A DNA stretch of 64,000 bases from Sagittula stellata E-37 (GTDB lineage Bacteria > Pseudomonadota > Alphaproteobacteria > Rhodobacterales > Rhodobacteraceae): positions 20,065-84,064 of the forward strand of contig NZ_CP155733.1 in assembly GCF_039724765.1 (NCBI RefSeq), given 5' to 3'. A program made the translations under genes and the position numbers. The notes under the pieces are model-generated. The model saw only the letters and a program-made list of their open reading frames with translations. It made no database searches and was not told where the DNA came from. Of this stretch, positions 35,973 to 44,786 are shown in pieces. The first letter of the stretch is position 1, and each line of letters opens with the position of its first letter.

Positions 35973-36115
35973 GCTTCTGGATCGCCTCACCCATCACTGC
36001 GACATCATCGAAACCGGCAACGCCCTCAACCCTGTCAAAACCGCCGCGTGATGCTGTCCACCCGGAGGGGCGCTCCAATAGGGGGTCAAAGTTCGCTGCC
36101 GATTGACAATGATCC
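35973..36115 (+). pseudogene. IS21 IstB C-terminal fragment, copy 3
   Basis: Continues directly from the IS5 fragment: [16 protein letters not shown] is the diagnostic C-terminal text of IstB. After it the frame runs to a TGA at about 36050. GGGGGTCAAAGTTCGC around 36090 resembles the right end of IS21 elements. Its sequence differs from the two other IstB fragments, so it came from another element. Confidence 0.6.
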
Positions 36116-36159
36116 TGCAAATGCCCGGTAGGTCAAAGTTGGATTTGAGGCTACGGGTG

Positions 36160-36300
36160 GCCAGGAATGGGTGCTCTGTACGGAGCTTGCTGCCGTAGAA
36201 ATCGCAGCCGTTCAGTTGCCTCAGGCGCAGATCAAGGCCTTCGTGTTGTCCCGGGGCACGCGGGCGAAGACCGACCGGATCGATGCGGACCTCATCGCAA
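36160..36300 (+). pseudogene. IS110-family transposase, N-terminal-domain fragment
   Basis: The frame at 36171 reads TELAAVEIAAVQLPQ and then AKTDRIDADLIA, the conserved segment of the RuvC-like DEDD domain in IS110 transposases. It breaks off at about 36300. A C-terminal IS110 piece in the same orientation lies at 38519, on the far side of manB. Confidence 0.65.
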
Positions 36301-36369
36301 CCGGTGTTCTGCTCCCACCTACCGTTCGGCTTCCTGATCTGAGATCGGCTCCTTGGGAGCGGATCAGGA

Positions 36370-36712
36370 AGGAGGTTCTCACGGAGGATGGAGGTCGGCG
36401 GCGCAACCGCAAATGGCCTGACACCGTGAAGGCGCGGATTGTGGCCGAGACGTTGCGGCCCGATGCGACGGTTGCTGCCGTTGCACGGCGGCACGGGATC
36501 AAGGCAAACCACCTGTCAGCATGGCGAACCTTGGCTCGGCAGGGCAAGTTGGTGCTGCCAGCTCCCGAAGACGAGGTGGAGTTCGCGGCAATGGTGGTTA
36601 CGACACCGTTGCCGGAGGGAGAGCCAAGCCCGGATGCCCCCATAGAGATCACCATGGGCGCAGTCACGATCCGGTTGGCAGCTACGACTCCGGTGGCGCG
36701 CATCGCGGCGAA
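36370..36712 (+). pseudogene. IS66 TnpA fragment
   Basis: Reads VLTEDGGRRRNRKW, VKARIVAETLRPDATVAAVARR and HLSAWRTLARQGKL, the helix-turn-helix protein of IS66 elements, ending TIRLAATTPVARIAA at a junction near 36712. About 115 codons survive. The usual TnpB and TnpC do not follow. TnpC scraps at 31917 and 32944 may come from related elements. Confidence 0.7.
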
Positions 36713-36860
36713 CCCCCATTGCATCGGTGCCGTAGAGGCAGTCGTAAAAGCTGCCCCAGCGCGCATTCTCGGCGCTCAGCACAAAGCGGGCAGTTGCGCG
36801 CCGGACGTGGGCCGACATCCTGCGCAGAGCGTGTGGAGCGCCCAACGTCTGCGCGCCCCT
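36713..36860 (-). pseudogene. Malate synthase G fragment
   Basis: The minus strand reads ARFVLSAENARWGS then FYDCLYGTDAMG, which closely matches the conserved NARWGSLYDALYGTD segment of malate synthase G (GlcB), a glyoxylate-cycle enzyme. About 40 codons are recognisable. The junction with the IS66 fragment cuts it at 36712. This is a scrap of a core-metabolism gene left by rearrangement. Confidence 0.5.
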
Positions 36861-36960
36861 GCACGCCCGTATCGCTCGACGCGTCCTGCGTCCAACCTTT
36901 CCCTTGCCATGCCCGACGCCCTGCGGGACAACGCAACCGACGCACGAATGGAGTCCAGAC

Positions 36961-38352
36961 ATGGCGCCCAAATTCGGAACAAGCGGCCTGCGCGGCCTGG
37001 TGGTGGAGATCACCGAAGACCTGGTGCATGACTACGTGTCCGCGTTCCTCACCTCCTGCCCACACGGCGGATCGGTGCATGTGGGCCGGGACCTCCGCCC
37101 CTCGTCGCCGCAGATTTCGGGTTGGGTCATAGACGCGGTGCGCAACGCCGGGCTGGAGGCCGTGGACTGCGGTGCCCTGCCCACACCCGCGCTGGCGCTG
37201 TCTTCGTTGGAAGCCGGGGCGGCGGCTGTCATGATTACCGGTTCCCACATCCCGGCGGATCGCAACGGGCTGAAGTTCTACGTGCCTTCCGGCGAGATTT
37301 CGAAAGCCGACGAGACCCGGATCAACGCCGCCCTCGGCCAGCCGCGCGCGACCGGTGCACAGGGCGACCTGGCGGTCGCACAGGCGCAGGACGCTTACCG
37401 GGCGCGTTACGTGTCCGCTTGCGGGCGATGCCTCGACGGGATGACCGTGGGTGTCTACCAGCACAGCTCCGTGGCGCGCGATTTGATGATGGAGGTTTTC
37501 CAGGCGCTTGGCGCGGAAACCGTCGCAATCGCGCGCTCCGACGTGTTCATCCCCGTCGATACGGAGGCGCTGGATCCCGAGACGAAGGAGTTGTTCGCCG
37601 GATGGTTTCAGGCACATGGTCTGGATGTCCTTGTCTCCACCGATGGCGATGCCGACCGGCCCATGGTGGTGGACGATGCGCAACGGGTGGTGCCGGGCGA
37701 TGTGCTGGGCGCGCTGACTGCCAAGGCGCTGGGGGCAAAGATCGTCTGCACGCCCGTGTCCTCGAACTCCATGATCGGCGATGCCTCGTTCGGTTTTGAA
37801 CGTGTGGAGCGGACGAAGATCGGATCGCCCTTCGTGATCGCCGCGATGGAAGAGGCGCTGGCCGGCGATCCCGCGGCGCGCGTTGTCGGCTACGAAGCGA
37901 ACGGCGGGTTCCTTCTCGGTTTCACCGCCGACGCCCCTGCCGGTCCGCTCAAACCGCTGATGACCCGCGACTGCCTGCTGCCCATCGTGGCCCCTTTGGC
38001 CGCGGCCAAGGCAGAGGGCGTCACCCTTTCCGCGCTGTGGGACGCTCTCCCTGCCGTGTACACCGCCGCCGACCGTATCCAGGGAATCGAAACGGAGGTG
38101 TCCAAGGCTTTCATCGCGGAACTCAGCGGCTCCGCTGACGCTCGGGCGGCGTTCTTCGACGGCTACGGGACAGAGGCGGGCGTGGACGAAACCGATGGCC
38201 TTCGCACGACCTTTTCCGATGGCAGCGTCGTGCACCTGCGCCCCTCCGGAAACGCTCCGGAATTCCGCTGCTACGCCGAGGCCGCGACCCGGGACGGCGC
38301 GGAAAAACTGGTAACGGGGACGTTGGCAAAGCTGCGTGAGCGTCTTTCCTGA
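36961..38352 (+). CDS. manB: Phosphomannomutase (phosphohexomutase family)
   Basis: Interconverts mannose-6-phosphate and mannose-1-phosphate, feeding ManC. The 463-residue protein has FGTSGLRG at residues 5-12, the phosphoserine loop TGSHIPADRNG near 97-107, metal loop DGDADRP near 228-234 and the sugar-binding EANGGFL near 317. RPSGNAPEFR gives the phosphate-binding C-terminal domain. Homology to phosphoglucosamine mutases is possible, but the GDP-sugar context favours ManB. GGAG precedes the ATG. IS66 and malate synthase debris lie upstream and the ugd stub follows. Confidence 0.85.
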   Translation: MAPKFGTSGLRGLVVEITEDLVHDYVSAFLTSCPHGGSVHVGRDLRPSSPQISGWVIDAVRNAGLEAVDCGALPTPALALSSLEAGAAAVMITGSHIPADRNGLKFYVPSGEISKADETRINAALGQPRATGAQGDLAVAQAQDAYRARYVSACGRCLDGMTVGVYQHSSVARDLMMEVFQALGAETVAIARSDVFIPVDTEALDPETKELFAGWFQAHGLDVLVSTDGDADRPMVVDDAQRVVPGDVLGALTAKALGAKIVCTPVSSNSMIGDASFGFERVERTKIGSPFVIAAMEEALAGDPAARVVGYEANGGFLLGFTADAPAGPLKPLMTRDCLLPIVAPLAAAKAEGVTLSALWDALPAVYTAADRIQGIETEVSKAFIAELSGSADARAAFFDGYGTEAGVDETDGLRTTFSDGSVVHLRPSGNAPEFRCYAEAATRDGAEKLVTGTLAKLRERLS

Positions 38353-38463
38353 CCCTACCGGGGCGACGGCGAAGGACGGCCTGCGCCGTCCCGGTCCGTT
38401 GACAAACACCTGCGCGCCGCCCAAGGGTCTGCACCGAACGGCGGGCAGTTTGGGAGTGCGTTC

Positions 38464-38518
38464 ATGAAAATCGCGATGATCGGAACCGGCTACGTGGGCC
38501 TCGTGTCCGGTGTCTGTT
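38464..38518 (+). pseudogene. 5' stub of a second ugd
   Basis: The first 55 bases match the start of the intact ugd (18048 down to 17994) exactly, encoding MKIAMIGTGYVGLVSGVC. Identity stops at the IS110 junction. The immediate upstream TGCGTTC is also shared but the rest differs. It follows manB by 111 bases, so a manB-ugd pair probably existed before the insertion. Confidence 0.85.
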
Positions 38519-38670
38519 CTAGGATGCACTCGCCGCCGCCTGCCACAATCCAGTTCTCAAGCTTGCCGCCAAACGCCTCAAAGAGCGCGGAAAGCCACAC
38601 AAACTCATCATCATCGCAATCGCCAACGCGATCATCAAAACTGGCATAGCTTGGCAGGTTCAGCTCCAAA
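38519..38670 (+). pseudogene. IS110-family transposase, C-terminal fragment
   Basis: In the frame ending with TAG at about 38672 the text HNPVLKLAAKRL, ERGKPHKLIIIAIANAI and TGIAWQ matches the C-terminal tail of IS110-type transposases. The upstream part of the element is missing. It interrupts the ugd stub after codon 18. Confidence 0.65.
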
Positions 38671-39371
38671 AATAGACACGGTTGCTAAGGCAGGAAACGG
38701 GACAAAACCAGGTCAAAACCGATACAGACATTTACGATTTTTCCATCCCGGTTTTTCGTCACCACCTGCCCTGCCTCTTAGAAACTGGAGCGCTGGATGT
38801 TGGAGCTTTCAGCTAAGCTGTCTTAGCTACGAGACGTATAAAAACCTGATGCGTCGAAGTTCAGAGATGCGGAAGGGCGTTCGCGCTCTGGCTATGCGAG
38901 CAGGAACACCGGTCGCGGAGATCTGTCGCAAACCTGGTATCGCTCAGGCGACCTATTTCAACAAGAAGTAGGCGGCCCTCTGACTGACGAGATAAGAGGA
39001 CTGAAGGCGCCCGACGAGAACAAGCGGATTACGGATCGCCAAGAAGCCGTCGGCAGAATGATGTCTACGCAATGGACTTCGTTCGTAACCAGCTCACCAT
39101 GGGAAAAAGCTGCGGATCCTGACCGTGATCGAAGTACCGCGAGATAAGATTATCATGTCCCAATCGTTATGCAATACTCCGGTGGAGTCACCAGCCCATC
39201 ATCGCTTGACGGCCAGAAAAATCAGATTGCGGCTATCCAAGGAAATCCGGCTAAAAAGAAGCTCCTTCACGCAGCTTGTTTTTCTGACAACCTTTCCTTG
39301 TACGCAAACATGGATCGCTTCTTTCATACGGTTTTTCTTTTTTTGGGCGCAGGATACGCACACAAAATGGC
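38671..39371. other. Decayed IS3 remnants and unrecognised sequence
   Basis: Between about 38870 and 38970 the plus strand reads PVAEICRKPGIAQATYF, an IS3 OrfA helix-turn-helix, and around 39040-39130 broken frames give MDFVRNQLTMG and LRILTVI from OrfB of an IS407-like element. These parts are adjacent only after large internal deletions. Nothing else is recognisable to 39371. Confidence 0.55.
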
Positions 39372-39584
39372 CTAGCTATTCAGCCAAAATAACGTCGCCA
39401 ATATCGCAAATAGGCCGAACGGGAACCACCAGCGATTTAAGAGGGGTGTCGGTCGGAAACAGTATGGGCACGCCGAGCAAGCGTACCGCAGCTCATAGTT
39501 GCAACTACATCGGATCAAGCGCAATCCTCGTGATGTCGAGTTTCCTTTTTCTTTCCGTGATCTGGCCACGATCCTCCCCTCCAC
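39372..39584 (-). CDS. Small zinc-ribbon membrane protein, related to that at 35335
   Basis: A 70-residue protein with a basic N-terminus, a probable ribbon CSC...CSACPYC, and then TPLLNRWW leading into a single hydrophobic helix. It shares the LRY...CxxC...TP..NRxW order with the protein at 35335, so the two are probably homologous. The start is a GTG with a weak upstream GGTGGAGG. Function unknown; it may be a remnant of a host gene rather than part of an IS. Confidence 0.4.
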   Translation of the reverse strand: MEGRIVARSRKEKGNSTSRGLRLIRCSCNYELRYACSACPYCFRPTPLLNRWWFPFGLFAILATLFWLNS

Positions 39585-39598
39585 CGAGTTGGCACTAG

Positions 39599-40060
39599 GC
39601 GTGCTGCTTCCCCTGAAACGGAAGACAGCACTGCGGCCACAGAATCCGTGGAGCAGGTTAATGCTTCGTTAACTTAGACAGGCACCATCGTCACTTTTCA
39701 GACAGGCTGACGAGAGCACACCCAAGCTCGGAACCGCTTACTCAACGTCAGAAATTCGGTTGGGTCGGTAACGCCTTCTGACCTGCTCCCCTCGAAGTCT
39801 GCGTTTATCAGTTTGCTTTGTTCAGGGTTGATGTGAGCTTTGTCCCGTTGTCGCTGGCGACCATGCAGGGGAAGCATCGCACCTCTGCGATCAGCTCCCG
39901 CGCCACCTAGGCTCCGGTCGCGGCTGGATGAAAGTTCCGTGGCAGGTCAGCTGGGCAAACGGCAAGTCGTGGCGTTTTCTTAAGATGGAGAAATCCTCAT
40001 CCGTTTCCGACAAAGATCTCCAAGTCCGCGCATCCATGCTTCAAAAAATCTGCTGAAAAC
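39599..40060. other. Intergenic stretch with IS-end-like repeat copy 2
   Basis: No gene recognised. TGACCTGCTCCCCTCGAAG at about 39779, followed by TTGTTCAGGGTTG and TTTGTCCCGTTG, repeats the arrangement at 31836-31915, so an IS terminus of the same type was probably here. The last 200 bases before the kdsA stop hold only short frames. Confidence 0.45.
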
Positions 40061-40891
40061 CTATCCCTTGGTAAGCGCGTCGATGGCCTTCAGCCCCTTC
40101 AGGATGCGCCCCAGATCCGCGACCGGCACCATGTTCGGCCCGTCGGACGGCGCGGTGTCCGGGTCCTCGTGCGTCTCCATGAAGACCGCCGCCGCCCCCA
40201 CCGCCAGCGCCGCGCGTGCCAGCGGTTCGACGTATTCGCGCTTGCCACCCGTGGACTTGCCCTGCCCGCCCGGCATCTGCACCGAATGGGTGGCGTCCAT
40301 CACCACCGGGTAGCCCGTCCCGGCCATGATCGGCAGCGACCGGAAATCGCTGACCAGCATGTTGTAGCCGAAGGTCGTGCCGCGCTCACACAGCAGGATG
40401 CGGTCGTTGCCGGTCGAGGCGATCTTCTCCGCCACGTTGCCCATGTCCCAGGGGGCCAGGAACTGGCCCTTCTTGACGTTGATCGCCGCGCCCGTCTCTC
40501 CGGCGGCCAGAAGCAGGTCGGTCTGGCGGCAGAGGAAGGCAGGGATCTGCAGGACGTCCACCACCTCGGCCACGGGGGCGCATTGCTCCGGTCCGTGCAC
40601 GTCGGTCAGAACCGGCACGCCGAATTCCTCGCGGATCAGGCCGAGGATCTTCAGTCCCTCGTTCATCCCGAGCCCGCGCCGCCCCTCCAGCGAAGAGCGG
40701 TTCGCCTTGTCGTAGCTCGCCTTGAAGATCCAGCGTGTGCCCGCGGCCTCGGCGGCGGCGGCGATCTTCTCGGCCAGCATCCGGGCGTGGTCGTGCGATT
40801 CAAGCTGGCAGGGCCCGGCGATCAGCACGAAGGGGCGGTTCTGGGCGATGGCGACATCGCCGGCGGGGGCGGAAACGGTGACGGTCTTCAT
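40061..40891 (-). CDS. kdsA: 3-deoxy-8-phosphooctulonate synthase
   Basis: Condenses arabinose-5-phosphate with phosphoenolpyruvate to make Kdo-8-phosphate for LPS and capsule. The 276-residue protein shows [10 protein letters not shown] near the N-terminus, [34 protein letters not shown] and [12 protein letters not shown], all conserved. The start at 40891 overlaps the kdsB stop (ATGA). The gene ends a three-gene Kdo run kpsF-kdsB-kdsA on the minus strand. Kdo is part of the linker of group 2 capsules, which fits the kps genes nearby. Confidence 0.95.
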   Translation of the reverse strand: MKTVTVSAPAGDVAIAQNRPFVLIAGPCQLESHDHARMLAEKIAAAAEAAGTRWIFKASYDKANRSSLEGRRGLGMNEGLKILGLIREEFGVPVLTDVHGPEQCAPVAEVVDVLQIPAFLCRQTDLLLAAGETGAAINVKKGQFLAPWDMGNVAEKIASTGNDRILLCERGTTFGYNMLVSDFRSLPIMAGTGYPVVMDATHSVQMPGGQGKSTGGKREYVEPLARAALAVGAAAVFMETHEDPDTAPSDGPNMVPVADLGRILKGLKAIDALTKG

Positions 40892-41676
40892 GCGATGCCT
40901 TCCTTCTTCAGCACACCTTCGATGCGGGCGACGTCGACGGGGTTGTTGAGTTCCCAGAACACCCGGCCGCGCGCCTCGACGGGCACGCAGGTCACCGTGC
41001 CGCCGTTTTCGAGAAAGCGCAGCTGCTCCAGCCCCTCGGCGCGCTCCACCGGGCCTTCCTCCCAAGCCATGTAGGCGGCCAACGCCGCCGGACGATATGC
41101 ATAGACGCCGACATGGTGCCAGACCTCCGGCGGGGTTTCGAGGTTGCCGACGTAAGGCAGCACCTCCTTCGAGAAGTAGATCGCCGTGCCGTCGCGGCGC
41201 AGCACCGCCGTGGTGCCGCCGACCCGGCCCGCGTGGCGGTCCGAGACGAAGTTCGACAGGGTGTCGTGGTCGCATTTCAGCACCGGGGTGGCCATCTCGA
41301 CCTTGTCGTCCCGCATGGCCGCGATCAGCGCCTCGACAAACCACGGCGGCGTCAGGGGGGCGTCGCCCTGCAGGTTCACCACCACCTCCGGCGCCTCAGG
41401 CAGCTGCGCCACGCCCTCGGCACAGCGCTCGGTGCCGTTGCGCGCCCGGTCCGAGGTCATCAGCACCTCGGCGCCGAAGGCCCGCGCCGCGTCGCGGATC
41501 CGGACATCGTCGGTCAGCACATAGACCGCATCCGCCCCCTTCACCTGCCGCGCCGCTTCCCAAGCGCGCTGGATCAGGCTCTTTTCATGCCCGGTGGCCC
41601 CCTTCAGCCCAACCAGCGGCTTGCCCGGATACCGGGACGAGGCATAGCGGGCGGGAATGAAGATCACGGTTTTCAT
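40888..41676 (-). CDS. kdsB: CMP-Kdo synthetase (3-deoxy-manno-octulosonate cytidylyltransferase)
   Basis: Activates Kdo with CTP. The protein of 262 residues begins [21 protein letters not shown], the nucleotidyltransferase loop. [12 protein letters not shown] in mid-protein is the Asp-containing site. It overlaps kdsA downstream. The start at 41676 is taken at the conserved IPARYAS motif; the 25 residues gained by the upstream ATG would be unlike the family. The gene is part of the Kdo block needed for capsule lipid anchors or LPS. Confidence 0.94.
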   Translation of the reverse strand: MKTVIFIPARYASSRYPGKPLVGLKGATGHEKSLIQRAWEAARQVKGADAVYVLTDDVRIRDAARAFGAEVLMTSDRARNGTERCAEGVAQLPEAPEVVVNLQGDAPLTPPWFVEALIAAMRDDKVEMATPVLKCDHDTLSNFVSDRHAGRVGGTTAVLRRDGTAIYFSKEVLPYVGNLETPPEVWHHVGVYAYRPAALAAYMAWEEGPVERAEGLEQLRFLENGGTVTCVPVEARGRVFWELNNPVDVARIEGVLKKEGIA

Positions 41677-41794
41677 GGGAATTGACCCTGTAACTGCGTT
41701 GCTTTGGGGAAGGGCGCTCTGCCCTGCCGGTGTCTGTCGGGGCGTGGGCATGTCCCTGCCCTGCGTCCCATGTTCTCGCGATCCGGCGCCGCTG

Positions 41795-42754
41795 TCACGC
41801 CACCCCGGCGCGCAGCGCGTCGTGGATGTGGATCAGCCCGGTCAGCCTGCCCCCCTCGGTGACCGGCAGGACGGTGCGTTTGGAGTCGTTCATGACCCCC
41901 AGCGCCTCCAGCAGCAGGGTGTCGGGCGAGGTGGTCAGGGGGGCGCGGGTCGCCACCTCACCGGCGCTGCAGTCCATCAGCCCGGACATGTTGCGACGCA
42001 GGTCGCCGTCGGTGATGATCCCCGTCAGCAGACCCTGTTCCACCAGAAGGGCCACGCCGAACCCCTTCTGCGACATGATCAGTAGCACGTCCGGCATGGG
42101 CGTATCGACGGCCACCACGGGCAGTTCGTCGCCGGTGTGCATGACCGCCGTCACCCGCAAAAGCTGCGCGCCCAGCGTGCCGCCGGGGTGGAAGGCGGCA
42201 AAGCTTTCGCGGTCGAAGCCCCGGTGCCGCATCATCGCCACCGCCAGCGCGTCGCCAAGCGCCATGGCCATCGTCGTCGAGGTTGTGGGCGCCATGCCGA
42301 TGGCACAGGCCTCCGGCGCGTCGGGCATCAGCAGCACATGGTCCGCGGCCTGCGCCAGCGTGCTGTTGGCCCGCCGGGTCATCGCCACCAGCGGCACGGA
42401 GAACCGCGCGCAATGAGCAATCATGTCGGCCAGTTCCTTCGTCTCGCCCGAGTTGGAGATCAGGATCACCGCGTCGGCGCGGGTGATCATCCCGAGATCC
42501 CCGTGCGAGGCCTCGCCGGGGTGCACGGTCTGCGCCGGCGACCCGGTAGAGGCGAAGGTCGCCGCCATCTTGGCCGCCACGTGCCCCGACTTGCCCATGC
42601 CCGAGACGATGATGCGCCCCGGCACCTCCAGCAGCATGGCGGTGACCGCGTCGAAGCTTTCGGGCAGTTCCCGGGCCAGCCGGTGCAGTGCCTCGCCTTC
42701 GGTGGTCAGCACCTGACGGGCGATCTCGGAGGGGGGCGGGGAGGATGGGGACAT
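41795..42754 (-). CDS. kpsF: Arabinose-5-phosphate isomerase, KpsF/GutQ family
   Basis: Converts ribulose-5-phosphate to arabinose-5-phosphate, the precursor for KdsA. The 319-residue protein has a SIS domain (VSGMGKSGHVAAK near 50-62, SNSGETKEL) and two C-terminal CBS domains. SFAAFHPGGTLGAQL is the family signature. It lies upstream of kdsB by 118 bases on the same strand. Finding it beside kpsT/E/M favours the capsule-associated name over the LPS paralogue KdsD, but both enzymes catalyse the same reaction. Confidence 0.93.
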   Translation of the reverse strand: MSPSSPPPSEIARQVLTTEGEALHRLARELPESFDAVTAMLLEVPGRIIVSGMGKSGHVAAKMAATFASTGSPAQTVHPGEASHGDLGMITRADAVILISNSGETKELADMIAHCARFSVPLVAMTRRANSTLAQAADHVLLMPDAPEACAIGMAPTTSTTMAMALGDALAVAMMRHRGFDRESFAAFHPGGTLGAQLLRVTAVMHTGDELPVVAVDTPMPDVLLIMSQKGFGVALLVEQGLLTGIITDGDLRRNMSGLMDCSAGEVATRAPLTTSPDTLLLEALGVMNDSKRTVLPVTEGGRLTGLIHIHDALRAGVA

Positions 42755-42961
42755 GGAAGGGAAGCGCCTGTTTTCAGGCGTTCTCTAGCCGGTTCGGCCG
42801 GGCTTGTCCAACGTCACCGGGCGGGATGGCACAGGCGAGTCTGCGCCACGCAGCCTCCGATACCGGCAGAGCACAAGCGCGTCAAAAAATAGCGATACGG
42901 ACACCGGCCCCCTTCAACTTGGGGAACAATGGCTCAATGACATAGCGTGGATGAGACAATT

Positions 42962-43969
42962 ATGACCGAAATCTTAACCCGTCCCGGGCGAGGATCGCGG
43001 GCGAAAGGTCCCGCACCCATGTCCCAGTCCGCTCTCTCCCCCGTCCCTGCCCTGCCCCGGATCACCGTCCTGATGGCCTGCCACCAGGGCGCCGCGCACC
43101 TGGGCCAACAGCTCGCCTCCATCGCCGCGCAAGAGGGCGTGGACTGGCACCTGCGCGCCTCCGACGACGGGCCGGGACAAGCGGCGGACGACGGCACCGC
43201 CGCCCTCCTCGCCCGCTTCCGGGACGCCCATCCCCACCGGGTGACGCTGCACGAGGGGCCGCGCCGCGGGGCGTCGGTGCATTTCCTGTCGCTGCTCTGC
43301 GCCCCGGACCTCGGCCCCGGGCCCGTGGCGCTCTCGGACCAAGACGACATCTGGTATCCGGCAAAGCTCAGACAGGCTCTGTCACGCCTGAACTCCATCC
43401 CTGGCCCGGCGGCCTACACCGCCCGCAGCCGCCACGTCGACACCCACGGCCACCCGCTCGGCCTGTCGCGCAGGCCCCGCGGCGCCCCCTCCTTCGGCAA
43501 TGCGCTGGTACAGAACCGGGTCTCCGGCCACGCGGCGGTGCTGAACCCGCAGGCGCTGGCGCTGGTGCGCGCCGTTGGCCCGGTGGACGTCCCCTTCCAC
43601 GACTGGTGGCTGGCGCTGCTGATCACCGGCGCCGGCGGCACGGTGGTCGAGGATGACGCCGTGGTGCTCGACTACCGCCAGCACGGGGAAAACGTGCTGG
43701 GCGCGCCGCGCGGCTGGCGTGCCCGGCTGACCCGCGCCGTCCGGGTGCTGGGGCCGGAGGGCCGCCGGATCATGGCCGCCAACCGCACGGCCCTCGCCCG
43801 CGCCGCCCCTTTTCTGACCGGGGATGCACGCGCCCTGCTCGCCCGGCTGGATACAGCCCCCGCGCATGGCCCCGCCCGCCTCCGGGCGCTCTCCCGCCTG
43901 GGCGTCCGGCGCGACGCGCCTGCGGCACAAGCCGTCCTCGCCCTCGCTGCCACTTTCGGCCGCTACTGA
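42962..43969 (+). CDS. Glycosyltransferase family 2
   Basis: GT-A glycosyltransferase of about 335 residues, with VLMACHQGAAHLGQQLASI, ASDDGPG and LSDQDDIWYP; the last is typical of rhamnosyltransferase-like GT2 proteins. HDWWLALL gives the region around the catalytic base. The start could be 42962 or the ATG at 43019, because the first 25 residues are basic and not conserved in appearance. It lies between divergent kpsF and convergent kpsT and is extremely GC-rich. Confidence 0.8.
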   Translation: MTEILTRPGRGSRAKGPAPMSQSALSPVPALPRITVLMACHQGAAHLGQQLASIAAQEGVDWHLRASDDGPGQAADDGTAALLARFRDAHPHRVTLHEGPRRGASVHFLSLLCAPDLGPGPVALSDQDDIWYPAKLRQALSRLNSIPGPAAYTARSRHVDTHGHPLGLSRRPRGAPSFGNALVQNRVSGHAAVLNPQALALVRAVGPVDVPFHDWWLALLITGAGGTVVEDDAVVLDYRQHGENVLGAPRGWRARLTRAVRVLGPEGRRIMAANRTALARAAPFLTGDARALLARLDTAPAHGPARLRALSRLGVRRDAPAAQAVLALAATFGRY

Positions 43970-44073
43970 ACGCCCCCGAGACCCCGGGTCCGAACGCCGC
44001 CCCGCCCTTCATCTTGGCGGAAAATACCTCGGGGGAGCCGCTCCACAGGAGCGGTGGGGACAGCGCCCCTCAA

Positions 44074-44095
44074 CCGGTTTCGCGCGCGAAACCGG
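44074..44095. repeat. Perfect 22-base palindrome between convergent genes
   Basis: CCGGTTTCGCGCGCGAAACC plus GG reads the same on both strands. Its core TTTCGCGCGCGAAA recurs at 47200-47213, also between convergent genes. It may act as a bidirectional terminator hairpin or a protein binding site. Confidence 0.6.
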
Positions 44096-44101
44096 GACGG
44101 A

Positions 44102-44761
44102 TCAGGCGGCGGCCATGGCCTGCACGTGGTGGGCGATGGCGTCTTCCACGTCGTCGTAATACCACGCGCGCCCGTGCTCCAGCACGATGCCGCTGTCGCA
44201 CAAAAGCCGGATCTGCGGCAGGGCGTGGCTGCAGACCAGCGCCCCCGCCGAGCGCAACCGCGCCTTGAACAGCGCGTCCGAACGTTCGCGAAAGGCCGCA
44301 TCCCCCACGGCGGTGATCTCGTCCACCAGGTAGACGTCGAAATGGATGCCCATGGAGATGCCGAAGGCCAGCCGCGACCGCATCCCCGAGGAATAGGTGC
44401 GGATCGGCATCCGGAAATGCGGCCCCAGGCCGGCGAAATCCTCGACGAAGTCCACCAGCTCGTCGGTGTCGACCCCGTAGATCCGCGCCACGAAGCGGCA
44501 GTTCTGCTGGCCCGTCAGATCGGGGTGGAACGATCCGGCGAAGCCCACGGGCCAGGACACCTGGCCGGTGGTGACGATCCGCCCCTCCGTCGGCCGGGTT
44601 GCGCCCGAGACCATGCGCAGCACCGTCGACTTCCCCGCGCCGTTGCGGCCCAGAAGCCCAACGGACCGCCCGGTCGGCACGGTCAGGCTCATGCCCGAGA
44701 CCACGGTGACCACCTTGCCTTCCGTGACGTAGCGCTTGGTGACGTTCTCGAAGCGGATCAC
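44102..44761 (-). CDS. kpsT: Capsule ABC transporter ATP-binding protein
   Basis: Energises export of capsular polysaccharide across the inner membrane with KpsM. The 219-residue protein has Walker A GRNGAGKST at 38-46, signature YSSGMRSRLAFG and Walker B FDVYLVDEI, with the switch His in CSHAL. The short form without a C-terminal carbohydrate-binding domain is characteristic of group 2 (KpsT) rather than O-antigen Wzt exporters. It lies 25 bases after kpsE on the same strand. Confidence 0.93.
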   Translation of the reverse strand: MIRFENVTKRYVTEGKVVTVVSGMSLTVPTGRSVGLLGRNGAGKSTVLRMVSGATRPTEGRIVTTGQVSWPVGFAGSFHPDLTGQQNCRFVARIYGVDTDELVDFVEDFAGLGPHFRMPIRTYSSGMRSRLAFGISMGIHFDVYLVDEITAVGDAAFRERSDALFKARLRSAGALVCSHALPQIRLLCDSGIVLEHGRAWYYDDVEDAIAHHVQAMAAA

Positions 44762-44786
44762 CGGCGCGCCTCCACCGCCCGTCCCA

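Noticed and set aside
38671..39371. Possible complete new transposase gene
   Set aside because: The readable OrfA and OrfB pieces are separated by deletions and in different frames, so it is only decayed IS3.
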